Assembly (NCBI GenBank): GCA_039818825.1
Contig: JBCBTD010000010.1
Location: 1 to 64,000, forward strand
Direction: 5' to 3'
Length of the DNA: 64,000 bases
Source of the DNA: JBCBTD01 sp039818825
GTDB taxonomy: Bacteria; Pseudomonadota; Alphaproteobacteria; Geminicoccales; Geminicoccaceae
In this document: positions 50,820-59,381 of the stretch, in pieces
Numbering within the stretch: position 1 is the first letter of the stretch
Layout of the letters: each line of letters starts with the position of its first letter
Notes under the pieces: generated by a model
Told to the model about the DNA's origin: nothing
The model's input: only the letters and a program-made list of their open reading frames with translations
The model's database searches: none
Translations under genes and position numbers: made by a program

Positions 50820-50931
50820 ACGATATCAACGAGCTCTGGCAGCCTGCTCTTGTAGCGTATCATCGCACCGGCCTATGCTGGTGTAGGCTCGACGTTTGCG
50901 GTGGCCCTGCCGCCGCCGGATACCATTGCCG

Positions 50932-52080
50932 ATGATGCGACCGCAGCATTTCATCAACATCATCCTGCTGGTTCTGGTCGCTATGGGCGTCGTCGTGGGG
51001 CTGCTCGCTGACGTCCTCTGGGTCACGTTCCTCTACAACCCCTGGCTGAACGGCGCGATCGGTCTGGTTTTCGTCATCGGCGTGATCTACGCGCTCTCTC
51101 GGATCTGGCGCCTGCGGCCGGAACTGCGCTGGATCGAGGCGTTCCGCACCAACGCGCCAGGCTTCTCGACGGCGGCGCCGCCGCGGTTGCTGGCGCCGCT
51201 GGCAACGTTGTTGACCGAGCAGGAGCGGCGTGGCCGCAGTTCCCTGACGACCGTCTCGGTCCGCTACCTCCTCGACAGCGTACAGTCGCGGCTCGACGAG
51301 CAGCGCGACAACGCCCGCTACCTCACCGGTCTGCTCATTTTCCTCGGTCTGCTCGGCACCTTCTGGGGGCTGCTGCAGACCATCGACGCCGTTGGCGAAG
51401 TGATCGCCGGGCTGTCGATCGCCGGCGACAGCGCGGCGACGTTCACGGAACTTCAGGAGGGGCTGGCGGCCCCGCTCGGCGGCATGGGCACAGCGTTCAG
51501 CTCGTCGTTGTTCGGGCTCGCCGGGTCGTTGGTGCTCGGCTTTTTGGACCTGCAGGCAAACCGTGCGCAGAACGAGTTCTTCGACGACCTGGAAGAGTAC
51601 CTGTCCAGCCTGACGCGCCTTTCCGCTGGAGCCACGGCTTTGGATGCTGCGGATGGTGGCCGTTCGATGACGACCTACGTCCAGGCGCTGTTGGAGCGCT
51701 CCGCCGAGAGCAGCGAGACCCTGGTCCGCTTGCTGAGCGAAGGGGAGAGTGCCCGCAGATCGACCGAATCTGCCGTGCTCAAGTTGTCGGAGCAGCTGGA
51801 GCGCCTCGGTCGGCAACTGGCCGAGGACCGCGTCCAAACGGATCGCTTCGCGGCGGCGGCCACCCAGATCGAGCGTGCCGTCGGCCAGCAGTTGGCGGAT
51901 GGCGTCGTGCTGGACGCCGCGACCCGGGCCCATCTCGCCAATCTGGATGCGGTGATGCAGCGGGTCGCTGACGAACTCGCCCGGTCCCGCGGCGAGGCCG
52001 TCGAAACGCTTCGCCAAGAGATCCGCCTCGTCACCCGTACGATCGCCATCGCCTCCGGCGAGGCGGACCCGGGCACCTAG
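50932..52080 (+). CDS. MotA/TolQ/ExbB-type proton channel protein with cytoplasmic coiled-coil tail
   Basis: A 382-residue membrane protein. Spans: INIILLVLVAMGVVVGLLAD, GAIGLVFVIGVIYAL, LTGLLIFLGLLGTFWGLLQT (MotA/TolQ channel helix with the conserved G-L-L-G-T) and GTAFSSSLFGLAGSLVLGFL. The last ~130 residues are coiled coil (e.g. AVLKLSEQLERLGRQLAEDR), longer than in flagellar MotA. It is followed 14 bases later by a MotB-like OmpA protein with a TM Asp, so together they form a proton-driven 5:2-type motor unit. No flagellar genes are nearby. Start ATG 50932 or 50935. Confidence 0.85.
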   Translation: MMRPQHFINIILLVLVAMGVVVGLLADVLWVTFLYNPWLNGAIGLVFVIGVIYALSRIWRLRPELRWIEAFRTNAPGFSTAAPPRLLAPLATLLTEQERRGRSSLTTVSVRYLLDSVQSRLDEQRDNARYLTGLLIFLGLLGTFWGLLQTIDAVGEVIAGLSIAGDSAATFTELQEGLAAPLGGMGTAFSSSLFGLAGSLVLGFLDLQANRAQNEFFDDLEEYLSSLTRLSAGATALDAADGGRSMTTYVQALLERSAESSETLVRLLSEGESARRSTESAVLKLSEQLERLGRQLAEDRVQTDRFAAAATQIERAVGQQLADGVVLDAATRAHLANLDAVMQRVADELARSRGEAVETLRQEIRLVTRTIAIASGEADPGT

Positions 52081-52094
52081 GCCGGTCGGCGCCC

Positions 52095-53456
52095 ATGGCG
52101 AGAGCGCGCCGCGACACCCGACCGTCGAACGACATCTGGCCCGGCTTCGTCGACGCTCTGTCGACCTTGCTGATGGTCTTCATCTTTCTGCTGACGGTGT
52201 TCGTGCTCGCTCAATTCTTCCTCAGCCAGCTCATCGCCGGCCGCGACGAACGCCTGCGCACGCTCCAGGACGAGCTTGCGGTCGTCGAGGCCGATCGTGA
52301 GGAAGGACGCCTGCGCCTCGACGACCTGCGCCGGACGGTCGCGCGGCTGAGTGCGGAACTGGGCATTGCCCGCTCGGAGCGTGACGACGCCGAAGCCGAC
52401 CGTGATGCCGTGCTCTCCGAGCGTGACGAACTGTCGTCCAGGCTCGACCGCCTGGGTGACCAGAACCTACTGCTGCAGCGGACGCTGGCCAATCTCGAAG
52501 CCGACGCGGACGAGGCGGAGGCAGCGCGCCAGCGCATCGAACAGGCGTTGCTCGACGCCGAGCGACGGCTCACGGCCGACAGCGCCACGATCGAGGCGCA
52601 ACTGGACGACCTCGTTCGGCTGCGTCAGGACATCGAAGCGCTGCAGACCCTGCGCGATCGGCTGGAAGCGGAAATCGCCGGCGTCGTCGAGGCGCGAGAC
52701 GATCTGCTCGTCCAGCTCGGTGTGGAGCGCGACCGGAACCTCGCGCTGGCCGACGAGTTGGCCGACGCGCGGGAGCGTACCCTGCTCACGCAAACCGAGT
52801 TCGACCGCGAGGCCGCCCGCGCCCGGATCGCAGTCGAGGAGGTGGCGGTCCTGAACGAGCAACTCGCCGAACTCCGCGCGGGCCTCGCGCGCCTGGAGGC
52901 GCTGTTGGCCTCGCGTGAGGACGTGATCGAGGCCCAGCGCATCCGGATCGACGATCTCGACGTCCGGCTGACCGCGGCGCTCGCCGGCCAAGTCGACGAG
53001 CTGCTGCAGTTCCGCAGCGAGTTCTTCGGTCGGTTGCGGCAGGTCCTGGGTGGGCGCGAAGACGTGCGGATCGAGGGGGATCGCTTCGTCTTCCAGTCCG
53101 AGTTGCTGTTCGCGCCGGGCGAGGCGACGCTCGGGCCCGACGCACGCGTACAGCTCGCCGCGCTGGCCGAGACGCTGCTAGGGCTCGCGGCCGATTTGCC
53201 GACCGACCTGCCCTGGATTCTGCAGGTGGACGGCCACACCGACGTGACACCGATCGCCACGGCACGTTTCCCGTCGAACTGGGAGCTGTCGGCGGCGCGG
53301 GCGATTTCGGTGGCCCGGTACCTCGTCGGCCAAGGCTTGCCGAGCGATCGGGTCGCCGCTGCCGGCTTCGCCGAGTTCCAACCGTTGGACGACGGCGACG
53401 ACGAGGAGGCTTACCGGCGCAACCGGCGTATCGAGTTGAAGCTCACCACTAGGTGA
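52095..53456 (+). CDS. MotB-like OmpA-family protein with long periplasmic coiled coil
   Basis: A 453-residue partner of the channel protein. Residues 14-44 form one span beginning with NDIWPGFVDALSTLLMVFIF, in which Asp20 occupies the place of the MotB proton-carrying aspartate. Residues ~50-300 are coiled coil (LRTLQDELAVVEADREEGRL, ALLDAERRLTADS-like heptads). Residues ~320-453 are an OmpA peptidoglycan-binding domain: FVFQSELLFAPGEATLGPDA, LPWILQVDGHTDVTPIATAR, WELSAARAISVARYLVGQGL, RNRRIELKL. The coiled coil spaces the motor from the wall. Role may be in the envelope rather than in swimming. Confidence 0.88.
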   Translation: MARARRDTRPSNDIWPGFVDALSTLLMVFIFLLTVFVLAQFFLSQLIAGRDERLRTLQDELAVVEADREEGRLRLDDLRRTVARLSAELGIARSERDDAEADRDAVLSERDELSSRLDRLGDQNLLLQRTLANLEADADEAEAARQRIEQALLDAERRLTADSATIEAQLDDLVRLRQDIEALQTLRDRLEAEIAGVVEARDDLLVQLGVERDRNLALADELADARERTLLTQTEFDREAARARIAVEEVAVLNEQLAELRAGLARLEALLASREDVIEAQRIRIDDLDVRLTAALAGQVDELLQFRSEFFGRLRQVLGGREDVRIEGDRFVFQSELLFAPGEATLGPDARVQLAALAETLLGLAADLPTDLPWILQVDGHTDVTPIATARFPSNWELSAARAISVARYLVGQGLPSDRVAAAGFAEFQPLDDGDDEEAYRRNRRIELKLTTR

Positions 53457-53684
53457 CGATCGACCCGGCGCGTTGGGCACGCCTCTGAATGCTACTGCGC
53501 TGAAATGTCGTGAGTGAGCCGCCGTCCCGGTGAGGGTCAGGACCGTGGGCCAAAAAACGTCGGTCAACGGGCCGCTCTCAGCATGCTCTTGCGTGATGTA
53601 CACATCGCCGTGGCACGTATAATGAAATCATGGTAGCCATTTGCTCTGCTGTCATGACGTCGATGCTACGGATGGAGCGGTGCC

Positions 53685-54473
53685 ATGGTCCTCACACGCG
53701 TCGCAAGGACGACCGTCTTGGCGATCGTCCTACCGCTCGGTCTTGCCGCTTGCGCTGCGGATCTGCTGCGCGACGATTTCGAGTCCTATGACGACGGGGC
53801 CGCGGTCGGTGGCGGTATCGATGGTGAGCCCGAGGGCGACACGATCGTGGCACTCGGGTCGCCGGAACTGTTCTCGGTGCGTAGCGGCGGCGCCTTGTCG
53901 GGTGCCCAGAGCCTCGTCCTGGAGATGGGGTTCGACACCGACCCGTCGACCACCGAGTGCCCGCCGCCGGGCCAGGAGATCTGTCAGCAGCCGTTCGTCC
54001 TGTTCTTCGTACCGCTGGCCGCGGACCCGGATGGCGGCGACCGTCTGTACTTCTGGAACGGCCGTCTGGAACAAACCTCCAGCACCACGACGTTGACCGC
54101 AGGACTGTTCGAACCCGGCCAGTTCTTCGGAACGAAACTGGCGCTCGACATCGCAGCCGATCAGCTCACCGCCCGTCAGGGCCTCGACGTCGACGCCGTG
54201 TTCGAGCACGACTTCACCGACCCTCACAGCATCTTCGTTCGCATCTCACCAGGTCGCGGCACGTACGCCGTTCAGATCGCCGGCGGTGGCATCGACGCAC
54301 CGGCGAACGATCAACCGGCCTGTGCAGCGTCCAACGTTCTCTGCGGTTCGCTTCCGGGTGGCACCGACTTCGCCTCCGCGGCATTGTTTCTGCGCCTGGA
54401 ATTCACGCCGACGACCAATGTCGGTGCTCGCTATCGCGTCGACAACGTACGCATTTGGCAGTTGCCGGCGTGA
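53685..54473 (+). CDS. Predicted lipoprotein of unknown function
   Basis: A 262-residue protein with a lipoprotein signal: TTVLAIVLPLGLAACAADLL, lipobox LAAC, lipidated Cys22. The mature part begins DDFESYDDGAAVGGGI and is beta-sandwich-like with acidic and Thr-rich turns, e.g. RLYFWNGRLEQTSSTTTLTA; there are further cysteines (TECPPPGQEICQQ, QPACAASNVLCG) that could form disulfides. The D-x-F-E-S-Y start recalls galactose-binding/laminin-G-like sandwich domains of surface proteins. It follows the OmpA gene by 228 bases on the same strand; a link is only positional. Confidence 0.75.
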   Translation: MVLTRVARTTVLAIVLPLGLAACAADLLRDDFESYDDGAAVGGGIDGEPEGDTIVALGSPELFSVRSGGALSGAQSLVLEMGFDTDPSTTECPPPGQEICQQPFVLFFVPLAADPDGGDRLYFWNGRLEQTSSTTTLTAGLFEPGQFFGTKLALDIAADQLTARQGLDVDAVFEHDFTDPHSIFVRISPGRGTYAVQIAGGGIDAPANDQPACAASNVLCGSLPGGTDFASAALFLRLEFTPTTNVGARYRVDNVRIWQLPA

Positions 54474-54513
54474 TCGGACGTCGACTTGGGGTCGCCGCTG
54501 CGGACGGCCGCCG

Positions 54514-54969
54514 TCACGACCGGTTCTCAATCGGTTCGACGGGCATCAGCGTTTGCAGGAGCACCGCGCAGCGGTGTCGATCGCCCTGGCGAACGACGTC
54601 GACGTCCACCGTCGACACCAGCACCCGGCGCCCGGGCTTCACGCAATGGCCCGTCGCCTCGAGTAGCTCGCCGACGGCCGGTGCGAGAAAGTTCACCTTG
54701 TACTCGACGCTGACGATCTCCTGTCCCGCATCCAGCAAGGTCATCGCGGCGTAGCCGCCCGCACTGTCGCCCAAGGTCGCCACGACGCCGCCGTGGAAGA
54801 AGCCTTGCTGCTGCGTGACCTTGGGCCCGTAGGGCAGGGTGAGCCGCACGCGACCAGGCTGGACGTCCTCGATCCGCGCGCCCCACGCTTCCAGCACGCC
54901 CTGCCGGTGAAAGCTCGCATGCACCGCTTCGGCGAAATCGGTGTGGCGTGGTTCCAACGGTTCGGGCAC
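54514..54969 (-). CDS. PaaI-family acyl-CoA thioesterase (hotdog fold)
   Basis: A 151-residue hotdog protein. FFHGGVVATLGDSAGGYAAM is the catalytic loop with His-Gly-Gly and the Asp on the helix; VSVEYKVNFLAPAVGELLEA and KPGRRVLVSTVDVDVVRQGD are the later strands. Members release CoA from aryl- or acyl-CoA. ATG 54969 starts the gene. Its stop is convergent with the lipoprotein gene (40 bases apart). A hydrolase gene precedes it on the same strand, with the amber-interrupted 3' end of that gene ending 10 bases before this start, so the two probably share a transcript. Confidence 0.9.
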   Translation of the reverse strand: MPEPLEPRHTDFAEAVHASFHRQGVLEAWGARIEDVQPGRVRLTLPYGPKVTQQQGFFHGGVVATLGDSAGGYAAMTLLDAGQEIVSVEYKVNFLAPAVGELLEATGHCVKPGRRVLVSTVDVDVVRQGDRHRCAVLLQTLMPVEPIENRS

Positions 54970-55065
54970 GTGCCGATCCTAGCGCGTCAGGTGGCCGATG
55001 ATCGAGTCGAAGGCGTTGATGTTGAACTCGTCGAAGAGGTTGCTGGAGGAGACCGGTTGCGAGGA

Positions 55066-56310
55066 CTATTTGACGATGGCGACGTCGCGGTCGACGTCGA
55101 TGTAGATCCATTGCCCATGTACGCCGATCGCCATGAACGCCTCGCGACCGGTCGTGTGGCGCACCCACCACTGGGCGCGATAGCTCCAGTCGCCACCGCC
55201 CATGACACCCCCGGGCTCGGAGCCGTTGGTGAAGGCATCGACGTCGCCGCCTGCCGAGAGATCGTCGATGACCGATACCGGCACGACCTCGCGACCCTGG
55301 AACCGACCGTCGTTCGACATCATCCATGCGAAGCGGGCGAGATCGTTCGGGGTCGCGTTCAACCCACCGCCGGCGAACAGAGTGCCGTTCCGGTCCAAGA
55401 GCACGTAGGTCTCGCCGTCGGTGCCGAGCTTGGACCACAACCGATCGTAGAACAGGTCTTCGAAGCTCCTGCCCGTTGCGCGGTTGGTCACCCAGTTGAC
55501 GACGTCGGTCTTGGGCGTCTGGTAGTGAAAGACCTCGCCGTTGGCGTGTGCCGGATCGGCGGGCAAGGTGGCGAGGTAGTCGTAGATGCTGGCTGCAGGG
55601 ATCTCGTCTGCAGGCGCGTCGATCAGGCCCAGCACCTTGCCGTAGGCAACGATGCCCGAGGCGGGGTCGGCGTAGTCCTCTGAGAAGTCCATCGACGCGA
55701 CCATGTCGAGGGCATCGTGGAACGTCGCGTCCCCGAATGCGCCGGAGGCCTCGAGTTCCGGGACCCAATCGGTGACCGGATCGCCCTCCGCTAGTCCGCC
55801 GTCCGCGATCGCAAGCAGGCCGAACAGCCCGGCGAACGACTTCGTCACCGACATCATCTGGTGTGGATGGTCGGCGTGCATGCCGTTGAGATAACGCTCC
55901 CAGACGATCCGGTCGTCATGGATGACCACCACGGCGTCGCTGTACGACTCGCGCAGCCACGTATCGATGCCCACGACTTCGCCGCTCTCACGGGCGACCG
56001 TCAGGGCGTCGATGCCGCCGTCGATGTCGCGGCGGATCGGCACGGGCGTCGGTGCCGTTGGGATGCCGGCGGAGGGGTAGACCTCGCGCATGTGCAGGTA
56101 GGACCAGCGATTGAACGGCGGGGTGAACAGCGCGTTCGACCGGTCGACCCGCTTCCCCGCCGGCGGCGGAAAGCCCTGCATCAATCGAAGCTCGTCAGCG
56201 GTTGCGAACTCGTCGGCCACGGCGATGTCGACTGCCGCCAGCAGCGCGAGCCCGGCCGCGATCGTCGTCGATGCGTTGCGGACGAGACGGCCCGACGACT
56301 TGCTGCTCAT
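55066..56310 (-). CDS. Exported serine hydrolase (class C beta-lactamase-like), 3' end cut by an in-frame amber codon
   Basis: A 414-residue secreted hydrolase with signal sequence (NASTTIAAGLALLAAVDIAV ADE at the end). Ser-x-x-Lys is MMSVTKSFAGLFG; the Tyr motif is YQTPKTDVVNWVT; the third motif region is YRAQWWVRHTTGREAF. Such penicillin-recognising-fold enzymes cleave esters or amides rather than antibiotics. It stops with TAG at 55066-55068 right after DVAIVK, but the frame continues beyond it with 28 further coding-like residues (SSQPVSSSNLFDEFNINAF then DSIIGHLTR) to a second TAG at 54979, matching the usual C-terminal helix of the family. The stop is one base from CAG. ATG 56310 follows GGGAGA. 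Confidence 0.85.
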   Translation of the reverse strand: MSSKSSGRLVRNASTTIAAGLALLAAVDIAVADEFATADELRLMQGFPPPAGKRVDRSNALFTPPFNRWSYLHMREVYPSAGIPTAPTPVPIRRDIDGGIDALTVARESGEVVGIDTWLRESYSDAVVVIHDDRIVWERYLNGMHADHPHQMMSVTKSFAGLFGLLAIADGGLAEGDPVTDWVPELEASGAFGDATFHDALDMVASMDFSEDYADPASGIVAYGKVLGLIDAPADEIPAASIYDYLATLPADPAHANGEVFHYQTPKTDVVNWVTNRATGRSFEDLFYDRLWSKLGTDGETYVLLDRNGTLFAGGGLNATPNDLARFAWMMSNDGRFQGREVVPVSVIDDLSAGGDVDAFTNGSEPGGVMGGGDWSYRAQWWVRHTTGREAFMAIGVHGQWIYIDVDRDVAIVK

Positions 56311-56422
56311 CGATCGTCTCCCGGCGAAGGCACCGATGGAGCGCCGAGTGGACGACGCCTCGTCGGCCAACTTCCGGTCACACCGAGCGTCGTGGGCGCG
56401 AGCCTACCCGTCTTGGTCATGA

Positions 56423-57490
56423 TCAGTCGAGGCGCGCGCCGGTCGTGCGGTCGAACACGTGAACCGCGTCGAGATCCGGCGCGAGATGCAGCCGTCTACC
56501 GCGCTCGTAGCCCACCCGCTCCGGCGTTACGAGATTGACCTGCACGCCGCCGACGTGGAGCACGATTTGGGTCTGGGAGCCTTTCGGCTCGACGAGATCG
56601 ACGGTAGCGGGCACGCCGGTTTCGGCCACCCGCACGTGCTCGGGGCGGATGCCATAGGTCACCTCGGTTCCGTCGCCGGCTTCGCCGCCCGGCGGCAGTG
56701 GGAGGTGAATGCCCGCGGCGGTCTCGACCGCCGCCGTTCCGTTGCTGCGCACGATCCGGCCGTCCGCGAAGTTCATCGCCGGCGAGCCGATGAAGCCGGC
56801 AACGAACTTGTTGGCCGGCCGGTCGTAGAGCTCCAGCGGTGGGCCGATCTGTTCGACCCGCCCGTCGCGAAGCACGACGATCCGATCGGCCATGGTCAGC
56901 GCCTCGTCCTGGTCGTGGGTGACGTAGATCGAGGTCGTGCGCAGTTCTTCGTGCAGCTCCTTGATCTCCGTGCGCATCTGCACCCGGAGTTGGGCGTCGA
57001 GGTTCGAGAGCGGCTCGTCGAACAGAAAGAGCTGTGGGTCGCGGACGATGGCACGGCCCATGGCGACCCGCTGGCGTTGGCCGCCCGACAGCTGTTTCGG
57101 GTAGCGGTCCAGGTAGTCGAGGAGCCCGAGGATGCGCGCAGCCTTCTCGACCCGGGTTCCGATTTCGGCTTTGGGCGTTCGCCTCAGTTTCAGGCTGAAC
57201 GCCATGTTCTGGCGGACGGTCTTGTGTGGGTAGAGCGCGTAGTTCTGGAAGACCATGGCGACGTCACGGTCCTTGGGCGGCATGTCGTTGACCCGGTTGC
57301 CGCCGATCTGGATCTCACCGCCGGTGATCGCTTCGAGGCCGGCAACCATCCTCAACAACGTCGACTTGCCGCAACCGGATGGACCCACCAGCACCACGAA
57401 CTCTTCGTCGGCCACGTCGATGTCGACGCCATGGATCACCGGGGTCCGATCGTAGACCTTCTCCACCTCGCGCATCGTCACCGACGCCAT
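56423..57490 (-). CDS. ABC transporter ATP-binding protein, UgpC/MalK type
   Basis: A 355-residue carbohydrate-importer ATPase. Walker A GPSGCGKSTLLRMVAGLE, Q loop MVFQNYALYPHKTVRQNMAF, signature LSGGQRQRVAMGRAIVRDP, Walker B LFLFDEPLSNLDAQLRVQMR, H loop YVTHDQDEALTMADRI; residues ~235-355 form the TOBE regulatory domain (GIRPEHVRVAETG). It drives uptake by the sugar permeases encoded divergently, on the plus strand about 200 bases away. One such ATPase may serve several permeases. Start ATG 57490 after GGAGGAC. Confidence 0.94.
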   Translation of the reverse strand: MASVTMREVEKVYDRTPVIHGVDIDVADEEFVVLVGPSGCGKSTLLRMVAGLEAITGGEIQIGGNRVNDMPPKDRDVAMVFQNYALYPHKTVRQNMAFSLKLRRTPKAEIGTRVEKAARILGLLDYLDRYPKQLSGGQRQRVAMGRAIVRDPQLFLFDEPLSNLDAQLRVQMRTEIKELHEELRTTSIYVTHDQDEALTMADRIVVLRDGRVEQIGPPLELYDRPANKFVAGFIGSPAMNFADGRIVRSNGTAAVETAAGIHLPLPPGGEAGDGTEVTYGIRPEHVRVAETGVPATVDLVEPKGSQTQIVLHVGGVQVNLVTPERVGYERGRRLHLAPDLDAVHVFDRTTGARLD

Positions 57491-57686
57491 CCGCCGTCCT
57501 CCCCTGGCGCCACTGACGGGCGCCTTCGTCGTTGGTGTCGATCATGGCCGACCGGCACCGGGGCTGGCAACTGCTGCTCGCTTGACTTGCTCTCCCGGTT
57601 GATCCTAGCGTCCGACCAACGGCGTAGCAGCGCCGGGATCAGGGAACCACGAAGCGTCGACAAGGGCGCTCGACAGGGAGGCTTTC

Positions 57687-59327
57687 ATGCGAGCGGTCCA
57701 TAGAGCCTGTTTGCTGGCATCGGCGGCTGTGTTCGCGGCGGGCGGCGCCGTGGCGCAGAACACGGATCATGTCACCTGGAACGACGACGGCACCGTGACC
57801 TTGAAGACGCCGGCCGAGTACGAAGGCGAGTTCACCGTTCCACAGGAGATGCTGGGGGGGCTGTTCGCTCCCGGCGAGCGACCGTTCGATGGCGAGGAGA
57901 TCACCATCCTGACGCTCGACTCCGGTCCGAAAGGCGGCATCTCCGGTCCGCTCTACGCCTTCCGCCCGATGTTCGAGGAACTATCCGGCGCTACCGTCAA
58001 CATCGCGCTGACACCGATCTCGGAGCTCTACACGAAGACGTTCCTCGATCTGCGCAACGGTACCGGTGAGTACGACGCGATGATCGTCGGCGCGTTCTTC
58101 TACGGCGACCTGATCGATGGCAACTACGTGCTGCCGGTGGACGACTGGCGCGAGAGCGGGGACTTCCCCGAGTGGTCGTATGATCCCATGCCCGACAGCC
58201 TGCGTGCGATCCATACCTGGGACGGCGTTGGCTACGGCGTCCTCAACGACGCCGACGGACAGGTGCTCTATTACCGCCGCGACCTGTTGAACGATCCGGA
58301 GCACCACGCCGCGTTCCAGGAACAGTTCGGCTACGACTACGCCGTACCGCCGCGCAGCCTACAAGAGCTGAAAGACGTCGCTGAATACTTCAACGGCAAG
58401 CCCCTCGGCGAGAACGGCGAACCGATCTCCGGGGCGGTGCTGCACCTCAAGGTACGCGAGCAGGGCCTCTACCACTTCACAACTTTGGCGACGTCGTTCG
58501 CCATGACACCTGGCGAGCTTACCGAGTGCCAAGGCGTCTACTGGTTCAACCCGGCCGACATGACCCCGCTGATCGACAGCCCGGGGCATGTTGCTGCTCT
58601 GGAGTACCTGAACGAGTTGGCGGCTTTCGGCCCGGATGCGCAGATCTCCTGGTCGCTGGGCGAGGCCTGGGACTACTTCCTGCGCGGCAACGCCGTCTTC
58701 AACTTCTCCTACGGCGACGTCGCGCCCTTGGCTCAGGACGAGGAACGCTCGAAGATCCGCGGCAAGATCGGCTCGGCAGTGCTGCCCGCGTCCGACACCT
58801 ATTGGGACATGTGTCAGGAGACGTTCGTCGACGCCGAGGTCCCGCGCACGGTCGGCAACGTCACCGGCGGGTCGTGGCACGGTGTGGTCTCGTCGCTGGG
58901 CGACGCGCCGGAGGCTGCCTACTCGTTCCTTTCGCTCATGGCCATGAAGCCGGTCTCGAAGTGGCTCGCCACCTATGGCTGGAATGGTGTCGATCCCGGC
59001 TACAACTACCAGTTCCTGGAGCCAGTCGGGGAGGCGAAGCTCGACGACTACATCGCCGCTGGCTGGGATCCTGAAGATGTCCAGCTTTACCTGCAGGCCT
59101 ACCACGAGAACTTCAACGCGCCGGTCATGCTGCCCTATCTGCGGATCACAGGAACCCAGGAGTACTACGACGCGCTCGACAGCAACCTGTCGGCGGCCAT
59201 GGCGGGTTCGAAGTCGCCGGAAGAGGCGTTGCAGGACACGGCAGCCGCTTGGGAGGGTGTGACCGACCGCTTGGGTCGCGATGGCCAGCTCGAAGCGTAT
59301 CGTTCGGCCATCGGCTATCAACAATAG
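57687..59327 (+). CDS. Sugar ABC transporter substrate-binding protein
   Basis: A 546-residue family 1 extracellular solute-binding protein with a signal peptide (LASAAVFAAGGAVAQN). LYAFRPMFEELSGATVNIAL, FLDLRNGTGEYDAMIVGAFF, YGVLNDADGQVLYYRRDLLN and LAAFGPDAQISWSLGEAWDY show the fold and sugar pocket (Trp/Tyr/Asp). Longer than most such proteins (~420), with extra N-terminal residues before the first lobe. It heads an operon with two permeases and, via divergent transcription, the MalK-type ATPase. Likely binds an oligosaccharide or polyol; identity unknown. Confidence 0.9.
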   Translation: MRAVHRACLLASAAVFAAGGAVAQNTDHVTWNDDGTVTLKTPAEYEGEFTVPQEMLGGLFAPGERPFDGEEITILTLDSGPKGGISGPLYAFRPMFEELSGATVNIALTPISELYTKTFLDLRNGTGEYDAMIVGAFFYGDLIDGNYVLPVDDWRESGDFPEWSYDPMPDSLRAIHTWDGVGYGVLNDADGQVLYYRRDLLNDPEHHAAFQEQFGYDYAVPPRSLQELKDVAEYFNGKPLGENGEPISGAVLHLKVREQGLYHFTTLATSFAMTPGELTECQGVYWFNPADMTPLIDSPGHVAALEYLNELAAFGPDAQISWSLGEAWDYFLRGNAVFNFSYGDVAPLAQDEERSKIRGKIGSAVLPASDTYWDMCQETFVDAEVPRTVGNVTGGSWHGVVSSLGDAPEAAYSFLSLMAMKPVSKWLATYGWNGVDPGYNYQFLEPVGEAKLDDYIAAGWDPEDVQLYLQAYHENFNAPVMLPYLRITGTQEYYDALDSNLSAAMAGSKSPEEALQDTAAAWEGVTDRLGRDGQLEAYRSAIGYQQ

Positions 59328-59331
59328 GCCG

Positions 59332-59367
59332 GAGCCCGGGGCGCGGCTTGGCGCTGCGCCCCGGCTC
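59332..59367 (+). terminator. Strong stem-loop between binding-protein and permease genes
   Basis: GAGCCCGGGGCGC (59332-59344) can pair with GCGCCCCGGCTC (59356-59367) with one bulged C. It starts four bases after the binding-protein stop. Stem-loops here often protect the binding-protein mRNA and reduce read-through so that the binding protein is made in excess over the permeases. Confidence 0.65.
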
Positions 59368-59381
59368 GGTGCCCACCGCCC

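Noticed and set aside
50932..53456. Zorya-like (ZorA/ZorB) anti-phage motor
   Set aside because: The pair resembles ZorA/ZorB in general layout, but no ZorC, ZorD or ZorE gene follows, and the surroundings are housekeeping genes. A generic envelope motor is more likely.
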